Of a DNA stretch of 64,000 nucleotides, positions 18,371-26,931 are shown piece after piece. The stretch is from an uncultured Verrucomicrobiales bacterium (GTDB lineage Bacteria; Verrucomicrobiota; Verrucomicrobiia; Verrucomicrobiales; Akkermansiaceae), in contig CASICJ010000001.1 in assembly GCA_949373085.1 (NCBI GenBank), positions 32,698-96,697 on the forward strand. Reading direction: 5' to 3'. The position numbers and the translations under genes were made by a program. The notes below the pieces were generated by a model, which saw nothing but the letters and a program-made list of their open reading frames with translations, ran no database searches and was not told where the DNA came from. Numbering within the stretch: the stretch's first letter is position 1; every line of letters starts with the position of its first letter.

Positions 18371-18922
18371 ATGGCCGACGAAAACGAAAACACACAGCCG
18401 CCCGCATCCGATGATCAAAATTCATCAGTGCCCGTTAAGAATGAGACTGTCCGCGCGACGCTCAAGGCAGATCCGCCGGCTCCGAGTGCACCCGCGCCTC
18501 CGGCACCCGCGCCGACGATTCCTTTGAAGTCTGCGCCAGCACCCTCTGGTGCTCCGACTCCGCCACCTGCTCCAAGTGCAGGTGGGGCACCAGCGCCGGC
18601 TCCAACCATTCCTCTGAAAACTAGTGGAGCTGCACCTGCCCCGGCAACAGTGCCACTCGCGACCTCTCCAGCTCCAGGAGCCTCAACGACGGCCCTTCCT
18701 CAGGCTACTGTCCAACTTCAGAGCACTCAACAGCTCGGAAAGCCAACTGCTCCTACGATGTCAACCATCGGGACAATCGCAATGGACGACGATGAAGATG
18801 AGGGAAGCGACACTCTACCAATGGTCATGTCCATTTTGGCTTTCGTTTTGAGCCTCGCCATTTTAGCTCTCGCCATCATGTTTTGGACAACAGAGAACGA
18901 CTTCGGTAAAATCTTCGAATAA
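18371..18922 (+). CDS. Pro/Ala-rich C-terminally membrane-anchored protein
   Basis: Of 183 residues, about 30-125 are low-complexity Pro/Ala sequence in which APAPTIPLK recurs. A short acidic patch (DDDEDEGSD) precedes one C-terminal transmembrane helix (VMSILAFVLSLAILALAIMF, near residues 150-170) and a short tail. There is no signal peptide, so it is probably tail-anchored with the Pro/Ala region in the cytoplasm; the reverse topology is possible. No family is recognised. The GC-rich repeats differ from neighbouring genes. A TTGACA at about 18281 is a candidate -35 element. Confidence 0.6.
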   Translation: MADENENTQPPASDDQNSSVPVKNETVRATLKADPPAPSAPAPPAPAPTIPLKSAPAPSGAPTPPPAPSAGGAPAPAPTIPLKTSGAAPAPATVPLATSPAPGASTTALPQATVQLQSTQQLGKPTAPTMSTIGTIAMDDDEDEGSDTLPMVMSILAFVLSLAILALAIMFWTTENDFGKIFE

Positions 18923-18952
18923 TCTTCAGTTCAATTAAACTAAATTAGAGTT

Positions 18953-19021
18953 ATGCTTCCTATTATAATTTTTGTCTTCGCAGTTGCCGTCGCCCTCATC
19001 AATATTAACATTGGTGGGTAA
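18953..19021 (+). CDS. Possible 22-residue hydrophobic microprotein
   Basis: ATG at 18953 opens MLPIIIFVFAVAVALININ, almost entirely hydrophobic, ending with GG and a TAA. It would be one transmembrane helix. It sits between the Pro/Ala-rich gene and a terminator, and only a weak purine stretch (TAGAG) lies before the ATG. Composition and placement suggest a real small membrane protein, but chance is not excluded. Confidence 0.3.
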   Translation: MLPIIIFVFAVAVALININIGG

Positions 19022-19083
19022 CCGCTCGATTGCGGGGATCGTAAGGATTATCTGTTTCGACGTTACGTTTCAAAAAAAACCTT

Positions 19084-19112
19084 AAAGGGTGGCTCTTGAC
19101 GCCACCCTTTTT
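19084..19112 (+). terminator. Intrinsic terminator just upstream of trxA
   Basis: A perfect 10-bp stem AAAGGGTGGC/GCCACCCTTT closes a TCTTGAC loop and is followed by more T residues. It lies 17 bp before the thioredoxin ATG. The loop TTGAC could double as a -35 element, with CATATT at about 19119-19124 as a weak -10. Confidence 0.75.
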
Positions 19113-19129
19113 CGGTACATATTCGCGGC

Positions 19130-19450
19130 ATGGCTCTAATAATTACCGAAGACAACTTTGACGCCGAAGTCCTTAACTCCGATCAGCCCGTTCTTGTCGA
19201 CTTTTGGGCTGAGTGGTGCGGACCTTGCAAAATGATATCACCTATGGTGGATGCTGTAGCAGCAGAAGTTGATGGCACAGCAAAAGTCGGGAAGTGTAAC
19301 CTAGATGATGGACAGGCTATTGCCGCCAAGTATGGCATTCGTTCCATCCCAACTCTTCTGTTTTTCAAAGATGGAGAGGTTAAGGATCAGATTGTCGGTG
19401 CAAACGTCACCCAAGGCCAGATTTCAGAGAAGCTTCAGGCTCTCGCGTAA
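19130..19450 (+). CDS. trxA: Thioredoxin
   Basis: A 106-residue thioredoxin with the standard fold: [19 protein letters not shown] includes the redox CGPC, and [16 protein letters not shown] includes the cis-proline. It reduces disulfides in cytosolic proteins, using thioredoxin reductase. Length and motifs match TrxA exactly. The gene lies between two terminators (19084-19112 and 19479-19502), so it is probably a single-gene unit. Confidence 0.95.
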   Translation: MALIITEDNFDAEVLNSDQPVLVDFWAEWCGPCKMISPMVDAVAAEVDGTAKVGKCNLDDGQAIAAKYGIRSIPTLLFFKDGEVKDQIVGANVTQGQISEKLQALA

Positions 19451-19478
19451 TTTAGCATTTTTAGATTCAAAAAAAAAA

Positions 19479-19510
19479 CGGGAGGCTCGAATTAGCCTCC
19501 CGCCTTCTTT
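19479..19510. terminator. Bidirectional terminator between trxA and the entericidin-like gene
   Basis: A 9-bp perfect stem CGGGAGGCT/AGCCTCCCG with a CGAATT loop has eight A on the left (a U tail on the minus strand) and CCTTCTTT on the right. It can serve both converging genes. Confidence 0.8.
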
Positions 19511-19528
19511 AAGTCGAATGGGGCTGCT

Positions 19529-19675
19529 CTACCACTTTTTACCGTAGGCAGAATTCTCAAGACCTTGTCCAAGACGTTGAAAGTCTTTACCCATTCCGAG
19601 GAAAGTATTGCAGGAGGAAAGGAAAAGCGAGGAGCCAATAGCGGCGGCGATCATTAATATAAGTCGGTATTTCAC
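19529..19675 (-). CDS. Entericidin-like small lipoprotein
   Basis: The minus-strand frame from GTG 19675 encodes 48 residues: a hydrophobic leader (MKYRLILMIAAAIGSSLFL), a lipobox LSSC, and a short tail NTFLGMGKDFQRLGQGLENS. The GKDxQRLGxxLEN pattern is that of EcnA/EcnB entericidins, small membrane lipoproteins of the bacteriolytic toxin/antidote type. In most bacteria their role is unclear. The gene lies 63 bp downstream of dnaG on the same strand and ends near the bidirectional terminator. Confidence 0.75.
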   Translation of the reverse strand: MKYRLILMIAAAIGSSLFLSSCNTFLGMGKDFQRLGQGLENSAYGKKW

Positions 19676-19738
19676 ATACCGAAAATATTAAAGAGGTAGG
19701 TCTCTGGCAAGCCCTTTATGAATTCGCTTTTGAAGCTT

Positions 19739-21550
19739 TTAGAAACGTTGATCGAGTGCCTTAAGAATCGATTGTAGGCGCTTAACCTCTTCGAAGGCTT
19801 CTAAAATCTCTTCTGGGGTTAGACTGGGATCATTGAGTCGTGTTCGAAGCGCCTTCTCTTTGATTTGGTAAAATCGAGCGGAAAGCATCGCTATTGTGTC
19901 GCATGCTGAAGAAACGGGATCCTCTGGTATCGCATCGCTAAAGCCATTTTCCAGTGCGATACGATCGCCGTTCGGAATGGTCATGAGATAAGCTTGTTTT
20001 GCGGCCTCGCTTTCGGGATTGGGTCGTTTTGCTAGGATATCTACAAGTACGTGGTTTCCCAGCGTTTCGGTGAGACATTCCTGCAGAGTTTCCAATTGCT
20101 CACTAAGATATTCGGCTGCTGCTTCTGAGTTGAGAGCGAGGTGGCAAAGATAAATAATAAAATGATCAATAGCAGTGGGCTTTATCCTGTCCGCTTTTTC
20201 GTCATCATTTTCTCGCGGTTTGAAGCGCTTAAGGTCTGCCTTTGCTGCTGCCACGGTTTGTCGAAAATCCTCGACTCCAAGGCGAAGCCGGATGGCTAGA
20301 TTCTGGATAGTAGCGTCACGGAGCAAATCGTCATCCATGACACAAACCGATTTGGCAAGCTCTTGTAATAATTTGGTTTTTTCCGCCGCGGATGATAAAT
20401 CAATGGCCTTGAGCTCTTTATCAAGTTTGGCATCGAAATATTCCTTGGCTGACTCAAGGAGCTTTTGGAACGCTTCAGCGCCATGCTTTTTGACGAAAGT
20501 ATCCGGATCATCTCCATCTGGAAGGTGCATTAGGCGAACGGGAAGCCCTTGTGCTGTGAGTTGTTTAAATGTTTTGTCGGCAGCAGCGAGCCCGGCACTA
20601 TCACCATCGTAACAGAGAACAACGCGATCGGTGTAGCGTTTGATCATGCGAGCGTGTTGTTCGGTGAATGCAGTGCCAAGCGGTGCTATGGTGTTTTCAA
20701 ATCCTGATTCGTGAAGGACGATAGCATCGACTTGACCCTCACAAAGAAGCGCGAACTTTTCTTTGCCCATAGGTCGCCTTGCCTTGTTGAGAGCGAAGAG
20801 GAGTTTCGATTTATTGAAAAGAGGAGTTTCGTTGGTGTTGATGTATTTCCCACGTTTATCTTCTTCACGAAGAATCCGTGCGCTGAAACCGACGACATCA
20901 TCAACGTCGTTATGGATGGGGAAAGTGAGTTGATCGTAAAACTTCACCCAGAGTCCGGATCGAGGATTGTTCTTGTCCTTAAGTCCGCCCAGTCCAGCTT
21001 GGAGGATTTCCCGGCCGCTAAAGCCATTTTCTCGGGCCATTTGGAGAAAAAGGTTTGAGTTTCGAGGAGCCCAGCCAATCAACCACTTTTGGGCAGTTTC
21101 TTTACTGAATCTTCTGCTCTTTAGGTATTCTCGGGCATGGGCCGCATCAGGGTTTTTTAAAAGCTGTTCGTGGAAAAATCGGGCGGATTTATTATTTAGC
21201 TCTTTGAGTCGAGAGATCTTTCGTCGTTTGCGATCAGATTCCGGATCACTGGCTTCTTCAATAATTTGGATACCAGCTCGATCAGCAAGTTTTCTGACGG
21301 CGTCGATAAAGGGGAGATTCTCATATTCCATTAAGAAATTGAGTGCTGACCCGCTCGCGTCGCAACCAAAGCATTTGTAGCGCTGCCTCGCAGGATTGAT
21401 GTTAAACGAAGGTGTTTTTTCCCCGTGGAAGGGACAGTTAATTTTAAAGTCCGACCCCGAGCGCTTAAGAGGGAAATACCCGCCTATCAAATCTACAATA
21501 TCCGTCGCTTCGAGGATACGTTCGATTGTTTCTCTTGGGATCATTCCCAT
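19739..21550 (-). CDS. dnaG: DNA primase
   Basis: DnaG synthesises the RNA primers for chromosome replication. From ATG 21550, the zinc finger has C39, H42, C60 and C63 (INCPFHGEKTPSF, RYKCFGCDASG). The catalytic TOPRIM domain is visible as FALLCEGQVDAIVLHESGF and VVLCYDGDSAGLAAADK. A C-terminal helical domain (about residues 430-600) would bind the DnaB helicase. ATG 21544 is equally plausible; the upstream open frame to 21685 runs into nfeD and lacks family similarity. At about 603 residues it is normal length. Confidence 0.95.
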   Translation of the reverse strand: MGMIPRETIERILEATDIVDLIGGYFPLKRSGSDFKINCPFHGEKTPSFNINPARQRYKCFGCDASGSALNFLMEYENLPFIDAVRKLADRAGIQIIEEASDPESDRKRRKISRLKELNNKSARFFHEQLLKNPDAAHAREYLKSRRFSKETAQKWLIGWAPRNSNLFLQMARENGFSGREILQAGLGGLKDKNNPRSGLWVKFYDQLTFPIHNDVDDVVGFSARILREEDKRGKYINTNETPLFNKSKLLFALNKARRPMGKEKFALLCEGQVDAIVLHESGFENTIAPLGTAFTEQHARMIKRYTDRVVLCYDGDSAGLAAADKTFKQLTAQGLPVRLMHLPDGDDPDTFVKKHGAEAFQKLLESAKEYFDAKLDKELKAIDLSSAAEKTKLLQELAKSVCVMDDDLLRDATIQNLAIRLRLGVEDFRQTVAAAKADLKRFKPRENDDEKADRIKPTAIDHFIIYLCHLALNSEAAAEYLSEQLETLQECLTETLGNHVLVDILAKRPNPESEAAKQAYLMTIPNGDRIALENGFSDAIPEDPVSSACDTIAMLSARFYQIKEKALRTRLNDPSLTPEEILEAFEEVKRLQSILKALDQRF

Positions 21551-21606
21551 GGAAGTAGTGTGAATCGGTTGTTTGGGTTTCGCCAGCCTTGGGTTACGTT
21601 CTTTGC

Positions 21607-23034
21607 ATGAAAACAGCGTTTTTTTACCTTCTTGTGGGTCTTGGGCAGGTCTTGGGCCAAGACATGAAGGTATTCGGCAAATCAAATGAAAAAAGCTACG
21701 CAGGAAAGATCGTCCGGATCGAGATTGGTGAGAACTCTCTCACCAATGGACAAAGCTTCAAATTTTGGGAGCGTATTTTAGAGCGGGCCAGTGATGAGGA
21801 AGCAAAGGGGATCATTTTCGATCTAGACACGCCTGGGGGGCTGGCTTTTCCGACGGAAGAGCTCATGACCAAGATCGCAAATATTGGGGTTCCAACAGTA
21901 GCATTTGTGAATCCCAACGCAATCAGTGCGGGTTCCTTCATAGCCGTCTCTACTGATCGAATCTATATGACACCCGGTTCAAAGATCGGGTCATCGGGCA
22001 TTATCGATGGTTCTGGTCGGGAAATAGATCCCGTAAGAAGGGCGAAGCTTGAAAGCTATTTTGGTGCGCAGATTCGCTATATTGCAAAGCAGAAGGGATA
22101 TAACCCTGAGGTGATTGAGGCCATGATGTTTTTGAGTGAGGAGAAACGAGTCATTGGAGATGTCGAGGTGAAACCTGGTTCTTTGTTAAATCTCAATTCA
22201 AGTGAAGCAACTAGGATGATGACGGACGGTCCGCTTTTAGCTCAAGCTGAAGTGACTTCCCTTGAGGAGGTTTTAAAAGCTGAAGGATGGGGTGACGAGG
22301 AAGTGATCACCGCGACTCCGACCGGATTTGAACGTCTAGCCTGGTGGATCGCAGGATTTTCCGGAGTGTTGATTCTAGTTGGTTTGGGTGGTGGGTATCT
22401 GGAGCTGAAGACGCCGGGTTTTGGAATTGGTGGTATTATATGCTTATCGGCCTTCGCCCTTTTCTTTTTTGGGAACTACATGGCAGGTAATATGGCAGGT
22501 TATGAACTTGCAGCTCTTTTTGTCATCGGAATCGCTCTGATCGTAGTAGAGATCTTTGTGATTCCTGGGTTTGGAGTGGCTGGGATCACTGGGCTACTTC
22601 TGCTTGTTGGGGCAGTTGTACTTTCGATGTTCGATGGAGTTACGTGGCAGACCTATCAGTGGGGTGGATCAGAGGAGGTGAGCCTCGTGGACGCTCTTCG
22701 AAAGCCGGCAATGAATTTAGCGATTGGGGTTTTTGGCTCACTATTTCTTCTTTTTCTTATGATAAAGTTTCTTCCGAAGCTAAGTTTTATCGATAAGATA
22801 ATGTTACCTAATTCGTTAGGAAGAGGAAATGGTGATGATCAGGAAGCCGAGACAAGAGCTTTGTTTGGTAGGACCGGAGTTGCGGTCACTGATTTAAGGC
22901 CAAATGGAAAGGCGGAAGTTGATGGCACGCTTCTGGAGGTTTTGGCTGACGGGGTTTTTCTGGACAAAGGAGAGCCGGTTCGAGTGATCAGCGATGACGG
23001 AATGGGCGTGATTGTGAAAAGGGTAAAAGATTAA
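21607..23034 (+). CDS. nfeD: NfeD-type membrane protein with ClpP-class serine protease domain
   Basis: A signal peptide or first helix (residues 1-17) precedes a ClpP/SppA-like domain (about 30-215). IIFDLDTPGG and the nucleophile region NPNAISAGSFIA are visible, as is the GSKIGSSG stretch with the likely catalytic lysine. Four or five transmembrane helices follow (about 245-400), then a C-terminal OB-fold NfeD domain (GRTGVAVTDLRPNGKAEVDG). Long NfeD proteins act in membrane protein quality control, often with stomatin; no stomatin gene is adjacent. ATG 21607 is chosen over TTG 21589. It is divergent from dnaG, with about 56 bp between the starts. Confidence 0.85.
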   Translation: MKTAFFYLLVGLGQVLGQDMKVFGKSNEKSYAGKIVRIEIGENSLTNGQSFKFWERILERASDEEAKGIIFDLDTPGGLAFPTEELMTKIANIGVPTVAFVNPNAISAGSFIAVSTDRIYMTPGSKIGSSGIIDGSGREIDPVRRAKLESYFGAQIRYIAKQKGYNPEVIEAMMFLSEEKRVIGDVEVKPGSLLNLNSSEATRMMTDGPLLAQAEVTSLEEVLKAEGWGDEEVITATPTGFERLAWWIAGFSGVLILVGLGGGYLELKTPGFGIGGIICLSAFALFFFGNYMAGNMAGYELAALFVIGIALIVVEIFVIPGFGVAGITGLLLLVGAVVLSMFDGVTWQTYQWGGSEEVSLVDALRKPAMNLAIGVFGSLFLLFLMIKFLPKLSFIDKIMLPNSLGRGNGDDQEAETRALFGRTGVAVTDLRPNGKAEVDGTLLEVLADGVFLDKGEPVRVISDDGMGVIVKRVKD

Positions 23035-23148
23035 ATGACCTCAGCACAAATGTTCGTTATCCGGGGAAGATAAATTAGGGTATGCATTCTGTCCTTTTCC
23101 CCAAAAAAGTATTGGCGGTAAACCGGTTCGAAGTGGTTAACCGATTTG

Positions 23149-26100
23149 TTAGGAGAAGTAATTTACCCCAGCAGTAAAGAGTGGTTGGTAGAGGTTGCCG
23201 GAAATATTTTGCCCAATATCTGGGCCCTGGCGCTCGGTGTGACCCATTTTTCCGAGGACGCGACCGCAGGGCGATGAAATCCCCTCAATAGCATGAATCG
23301 AACCATTCAGATTGAATTCAGGAGCCATAGTAGGTTGGCCGCTGAGGTCTGTGTATTGGGTCGCAATTTGACCCGTGGTAGCAAGGGTGCGGAGGTCTTC
23401 TTCGTTCGCATAGAATTTACCCTCACCGTGTGAGAAGGGAATGTTGTGAAGATCGCCCACTTGAGTATCAGCAAGCCAAGGTGACTGCGTCGAAGAAATA
23501 CGTGTGGTTGCGTAACGGGCAACGTGCCTTCCAATATCGTTGAAGGTCAAAGTAGGGTCGCCGGGTTGGGGCTCCCGAATTTCACCATATGGAACGAGTC
23601 CGGTTTTTATGAGCGCCTGAAAACCATTACAGATTCCAAGAATGAGGCCGTCGCGGTTTTTGAGAAGATCCATGACTGCGTCGGCAACCTCGGGGCTCCG
23701 AAGGATAGTCGCGATAAACTTCCCTGATCCCGCCGGCTCGTCACCAGCTGAGAAACCACCGGGCAGCATGAGAATCTGAGATTTGCGGATGCTTTCAGCT
23801 AGATTAGAAAGTGATTCTTCAACTGCTTGTGGAGTGAGGTTACGAAAGACTTGTATTTCTGCTTTGGCACCCGCTTCGCGAAATGCTTTGGCAGAATCGT
23901 ATTCCGAGTTGGTTCCGGGAAATGCCGGGATGATAACCTTAGGATTTTGGCTTTTAGTGGTTGAGCGTTTAGCTTCGAACCTCGAGGTGAAGGTATCGGC
24001 TTCGCTCGTCGAAGGATCCTGGGTCTCTGGATAGATTTCAGAGAGAGGGCTAGTCCATGCATCATAAAGCTCACCTAGTTTAAGGGTGTCTGAGCCGACT
24101 TGGATGGTTGGCTCAACTTGGGTTTTTCCAATAACGATTCCGCTGGAAATTTCTTCTTTTGATTCAATCAGAAAGGAAAGGAAGCGCTCTTGGTGGAGAT
24201 CGATGTTTGTCTTAATACTCGCGCCGATTCCGTTCCCGAATGCCATCTTACTGAGGCCAGTGGCAATACCTCCGTGATCCAAAGTGTGGGCGGCGAGGAT
24301 ATTTGCACCATGAAGGGTGTCTGCGATTTCCTTAAGTATGCGGAAATCAGGAAGTTGATTTTCGTCGCGTGGAACCTCGATAAAGGAGATTAGTGAATCG
24401 ACCTCTTTAAATTCCGGAGACACGACGTGTTTTGTGCTTCCGGGGGCGAGAGCGAAAGAGACTAGAGTTGGTGGGACGTCGATGTCGTTGAATGTTCCTG
24501 ACATGGAATCTTTCCCGCCGATTGCGCCAAGGCGGAGTTCATGTTGCGCCTTGAACGCGCCGAGTAGTGCTGCGAAGGGAAGCCCCCAGCGGGAGGAGTC
24601 ATCACCAAGTTTTGGGAAGTATTCCTGGAGAGTAAGACGAATATCGCCCAAGCGCGCGCCTGAAGCTACGGCTCGGCAGACAGATTCAGTGACCGCATAG
24701 GCGGCTCCGTGATAGGGAGACCATGTTGCGATATTCGGGTTAAAGCCCCACGACATGTGAGTGCAGGTCTTAGTTTGACCTTCGAGAAAGGGAAGGGATG
24801 CCACCATGGCATCGACAGGTGTGCATTGGTGCTTTCCTCCAAATGGCGAGAGCACGGTGCCTGCTCCGACTGATGAATCGAACATTTCACCAAGGCCTTT
24901 TTGCGAAGAAATATTGAGATCACCTAGTGCTTCGGCGAAGCTTTCGAAGGCTACGCAATTAAGTGGAGACTCTGTTCCAATCGCCTCGACATGAACAGCG
25001 GCTTCTTGTTGTACGCCATTTGTATCCAGGAATTCGCGAGTGAGGTCGACAATGGTTTTGCCACGCCAGGTCATGCGTAGACGACCGGTATCAGTGACGG
25101 TGGCAACGTGGACACACTCAAGATTTTCTTTGTCAGACTCAGTAATAAAATACGTGATTTCCGATGGGTCGACGCAGATCGCCATTCGTTCTTGCGATTC
25201 AGAAATGGCAAGTTCAGTGCCATCAAGGCCATCATATTTCTTGGGAACGGCATCAAGGTTAATTTCAAGGCTGTCGGCAATTTCGCCGATCGCGACCGAT
25301 ATTCCTCCTGCTCCAAAGTCGTTACAGATCTTTATCTTTGGCGCAAGTTCAGGGTTTCTAAAGAGGCGCTGAATTTTACGTTCGGTGGGAGCATCGCCTT
25401 TTTGAACTTCGGCTGAATTGTCTAAAGCGTCGTTGGTGTGTTCCTTCGATGAACCGGTGGCTCCACCCACTCCATCACGTCCAGTACGTCCTCCGATAAG
25501 GAGAATATAATCGCCATTTTCGGGTCCTCCTCGGAAGACGTTTTTTCGGGGAGCAGCGGCAACCACGGCTCCTATTTCCATGCGCTTGGCGGCGTAGTTG
25601 GGATGATAAATCTCGGAGACCTTGCCCGTGGCGAGGCCTATTTGGTTGCCATAGGAAGAATATCCATGGGCGGATTCCTGACATATTTTTCGCTGAGGAA
25701 GCTTGCCTGGGATTGTCTCATCGTAAGGAATACGGGGGTCGGCGGCACCAGTGACTCGCATTGCTTGATAAACATAAGCACGGCCCGAAAGCGGATCCCG
25801 TATGCACCCGCCAAGGCAGGTGGCAGCGCCACCGAATGGTTCGATTTCAGTGGGATGGTTGTGAGTTTCATTTTTAAATTGGACGAGCCATTCCTGTTCA
25901 TCATCTCCATGAACAACGATAGATGCAGCGTTAATTTCGTTTGAGACTTCAAGGTTGTTGAGTTCGCCGGATTTGCGGAGCTCTTTCATTCCCATGAGCG
26001 CGATGTCCATAAGGGTAACCGGGCGATCAGTGTTTGCGCCATATACTTCTTCGCGGGTGGCGAGGTAGGTATTGTAAGTTTCTTGAATTACCTCCGTGCC

Positions 26101-26811
26101 TTCGTCGAAGCTGACTTCGGCAATCTTCGACATGAAGGTGGTATGACGGCAGTGGTCTGACCAATAGGTGTCGAGCATGCGGAGCTCGGTAATCGTTGGT
26201 TCACGGTCCTCTTTTTGGAAATACTTCTGGGTATGAAGAAGATCAGCGGTCGACATGGCGAGGCCGAGATCGTTTCTATACCGCTCAAAATCTGCCTCCG
26301 ACTTTTGGTTAAATCCCTCGAGGATGTCCACGTCTTTAGGATCGGGAGAGTCGGTGCGTTGATAGGGTGCGTTAACTGAGACCTCGTGGGAATCGACCGG
26401 GTTGATGATATATTTCTTGATCGCTTCCAAATTCTCCTTGGACAGCTTGCCAGTCAGGATGATGACACGGGCGGAAGAAACGAAGGGTCGCTCTTTGCCG
26501 GTGAGGATTTGAACGCATTGAGCGGCTGAGTCCGCTCGTTGATCAAATTGACCGGGAAGGAATTCCACGGCAAAAGCCGTTTCATCAGAGCCAAGTGTGA
26601 GCTCGTTCGAAGAGGTCTCGACCTGAGGTTCGGAGAGGATAAGTTGAGCCGCTTTTGCAAATTCCTTGTCGGTCAACCCATCCAGATCATATCTTTGAAT
26701 GATGCGGGCTGATTTGATGCTTTCGATCGCAAGATTGTTGCGGAGATCAGCGATGAGGTGAGCGGAGTCGGCGGCAAAGGGAGTGGTTTTCTCGACGAAA
26801 AGGCGATGCAT
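23149..26811 (-). CDS. purL: Phosphoribosylformylglycinamidine synthase, single-chain form
   Basis: FGAM synthase converts FGAR, glutamine and ATP to FGAM in purine synthesis. This 1,220-residue single chain has the AIRS-type ATP-binding domains (FKNETHNHPTEIEPFGGAAT, GGRTGRDGVGGATGSS, GAIGGKDSMSGTF) and a fused C-terminal class I glutamine amidotransferase (PGTNSEYDSAKAF, MLPGGFSAGDEPAG, and the catalytic Cys in LGICNGFQ near residue 1060). It resembles the shorter single-chain form known from Clostridium and Bacteroidetes rather than the 1,300-residue proteobacterial form. No other pur gene is near. An imperfect hairpin at about 23120-23148 may end the transcript. Confidence 0.95.
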   Translation of the reverse strand: MHRLFVEKTTPFAADSAHLIADLRNNLAIESIKSARIIQRYDLDGLTDKEFAKAAQLILSEPQVETSSNELTLGSDETAFAVEFLPGQFDQRADSAAQCVQILTGKERPFVSSARVIILTGKLSKENLEAIKKYIINPVDSHEVSVNAPYQRTDSPDPKDVDILEGFNQKSEADFERYRNDLGLAMSTADLLHTQKYFQKEDREPTITELRMLDTYWSDHCRHTTFMSKIAEVSFDEGTEVIQETYNTYLATREEVYGANTDRPVTLMDIALMGMKELRKSGELNNLEVSNEINAASIVVHGDDEQEWLVQFKNETHNHPTEIEPFGGAATCLGGCIRDPLSGRAYVYQAMRVTGAADPRIPYDETIPGKLPQRKICQESAHGYSSYGNQIGLATGKVSEIYHPNYAAKRMEIGAVVAAAPRKNVFRGGPENGDYILLIGGRTGRDGVGGATGSSKEHTNDALDNSAEVQKGDAPTERKIQRLFRNPELAPKIKICNDFGAGGISVAIGEIADSLEINLDAVPKKYDGLDGTELAISESQERMAICVDPSEITYFITESDKENLECVHVATVTDTGRLRMTWRGKTIVDLTREFLDTNGVQQEAAVHVEAIGTESPLNCVAFESFAEALGDLNISSQKGLGEMFDSSVGAGTVLSPFGGKHQCTPVDAMVASLPFLEGQTKTCTHMSWGFNPNIATWSPYHGAAYAVTESVCRAVASGARLGDIRLTLQEYFPKLGDDSSRWGLPFAALLGAFKAQHELRLGAIGGKDSMSGTFNDIDVPPTLVSFALAPGSTKHVVSPEFKEVDSLISFIEVPRDENQLPDFRILKEIADTLHGANILAAHTLDHGGIATGLSKMAFGNGIGASIKTNIDLHQERFLSFLIESKEEISSGIVIGKTQVEPTIQVGSDTLKLGELYDAWTSPLSEIYPETQDPSTSEADTFTSRFEAKRSTTKSQNPKVIIPAFPGTNSEYDSAKAFREAGAKAEIQVFRNLTPQAVEESLSNLAESIRKSQILMLPGGFSAGDEPAGSGKFIATILRSPEVADAVMDLLKNRDGLILGICNGFQALIKTGLVPYGEIREPQPGDPTLTFNDIGRHVARYATTRISSTQSPWLADTQVGDLHNIPFSHGEGKFYANEEDLRTLATTGQIATQYTDLSGQPTMAPEFNLNGSIHAIEGISSPCGRVLGKMGHTERQGPDIGQNISGNLYQPLFTAGVNYFS

Positions 26812-26931
26812 AGCGTTTAAGCCTCGAGATTACTTGTCGTGGAGGAATGAGCAAGGGGAATGAAGGCTGACCCGCAGGGACTTTTTTTGGGCTCTAGGAT
26901 AGAAGAGGGGTCCGTTGGTGAGTTCACTGTG

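Noticed and set aside
21551..21685. Extended N-terminus of DNA primase
   Set aside because: It overlaps the divergent nfeD start and is unlike DnaG N-termini, which begin with the helix IPRETIERIL.
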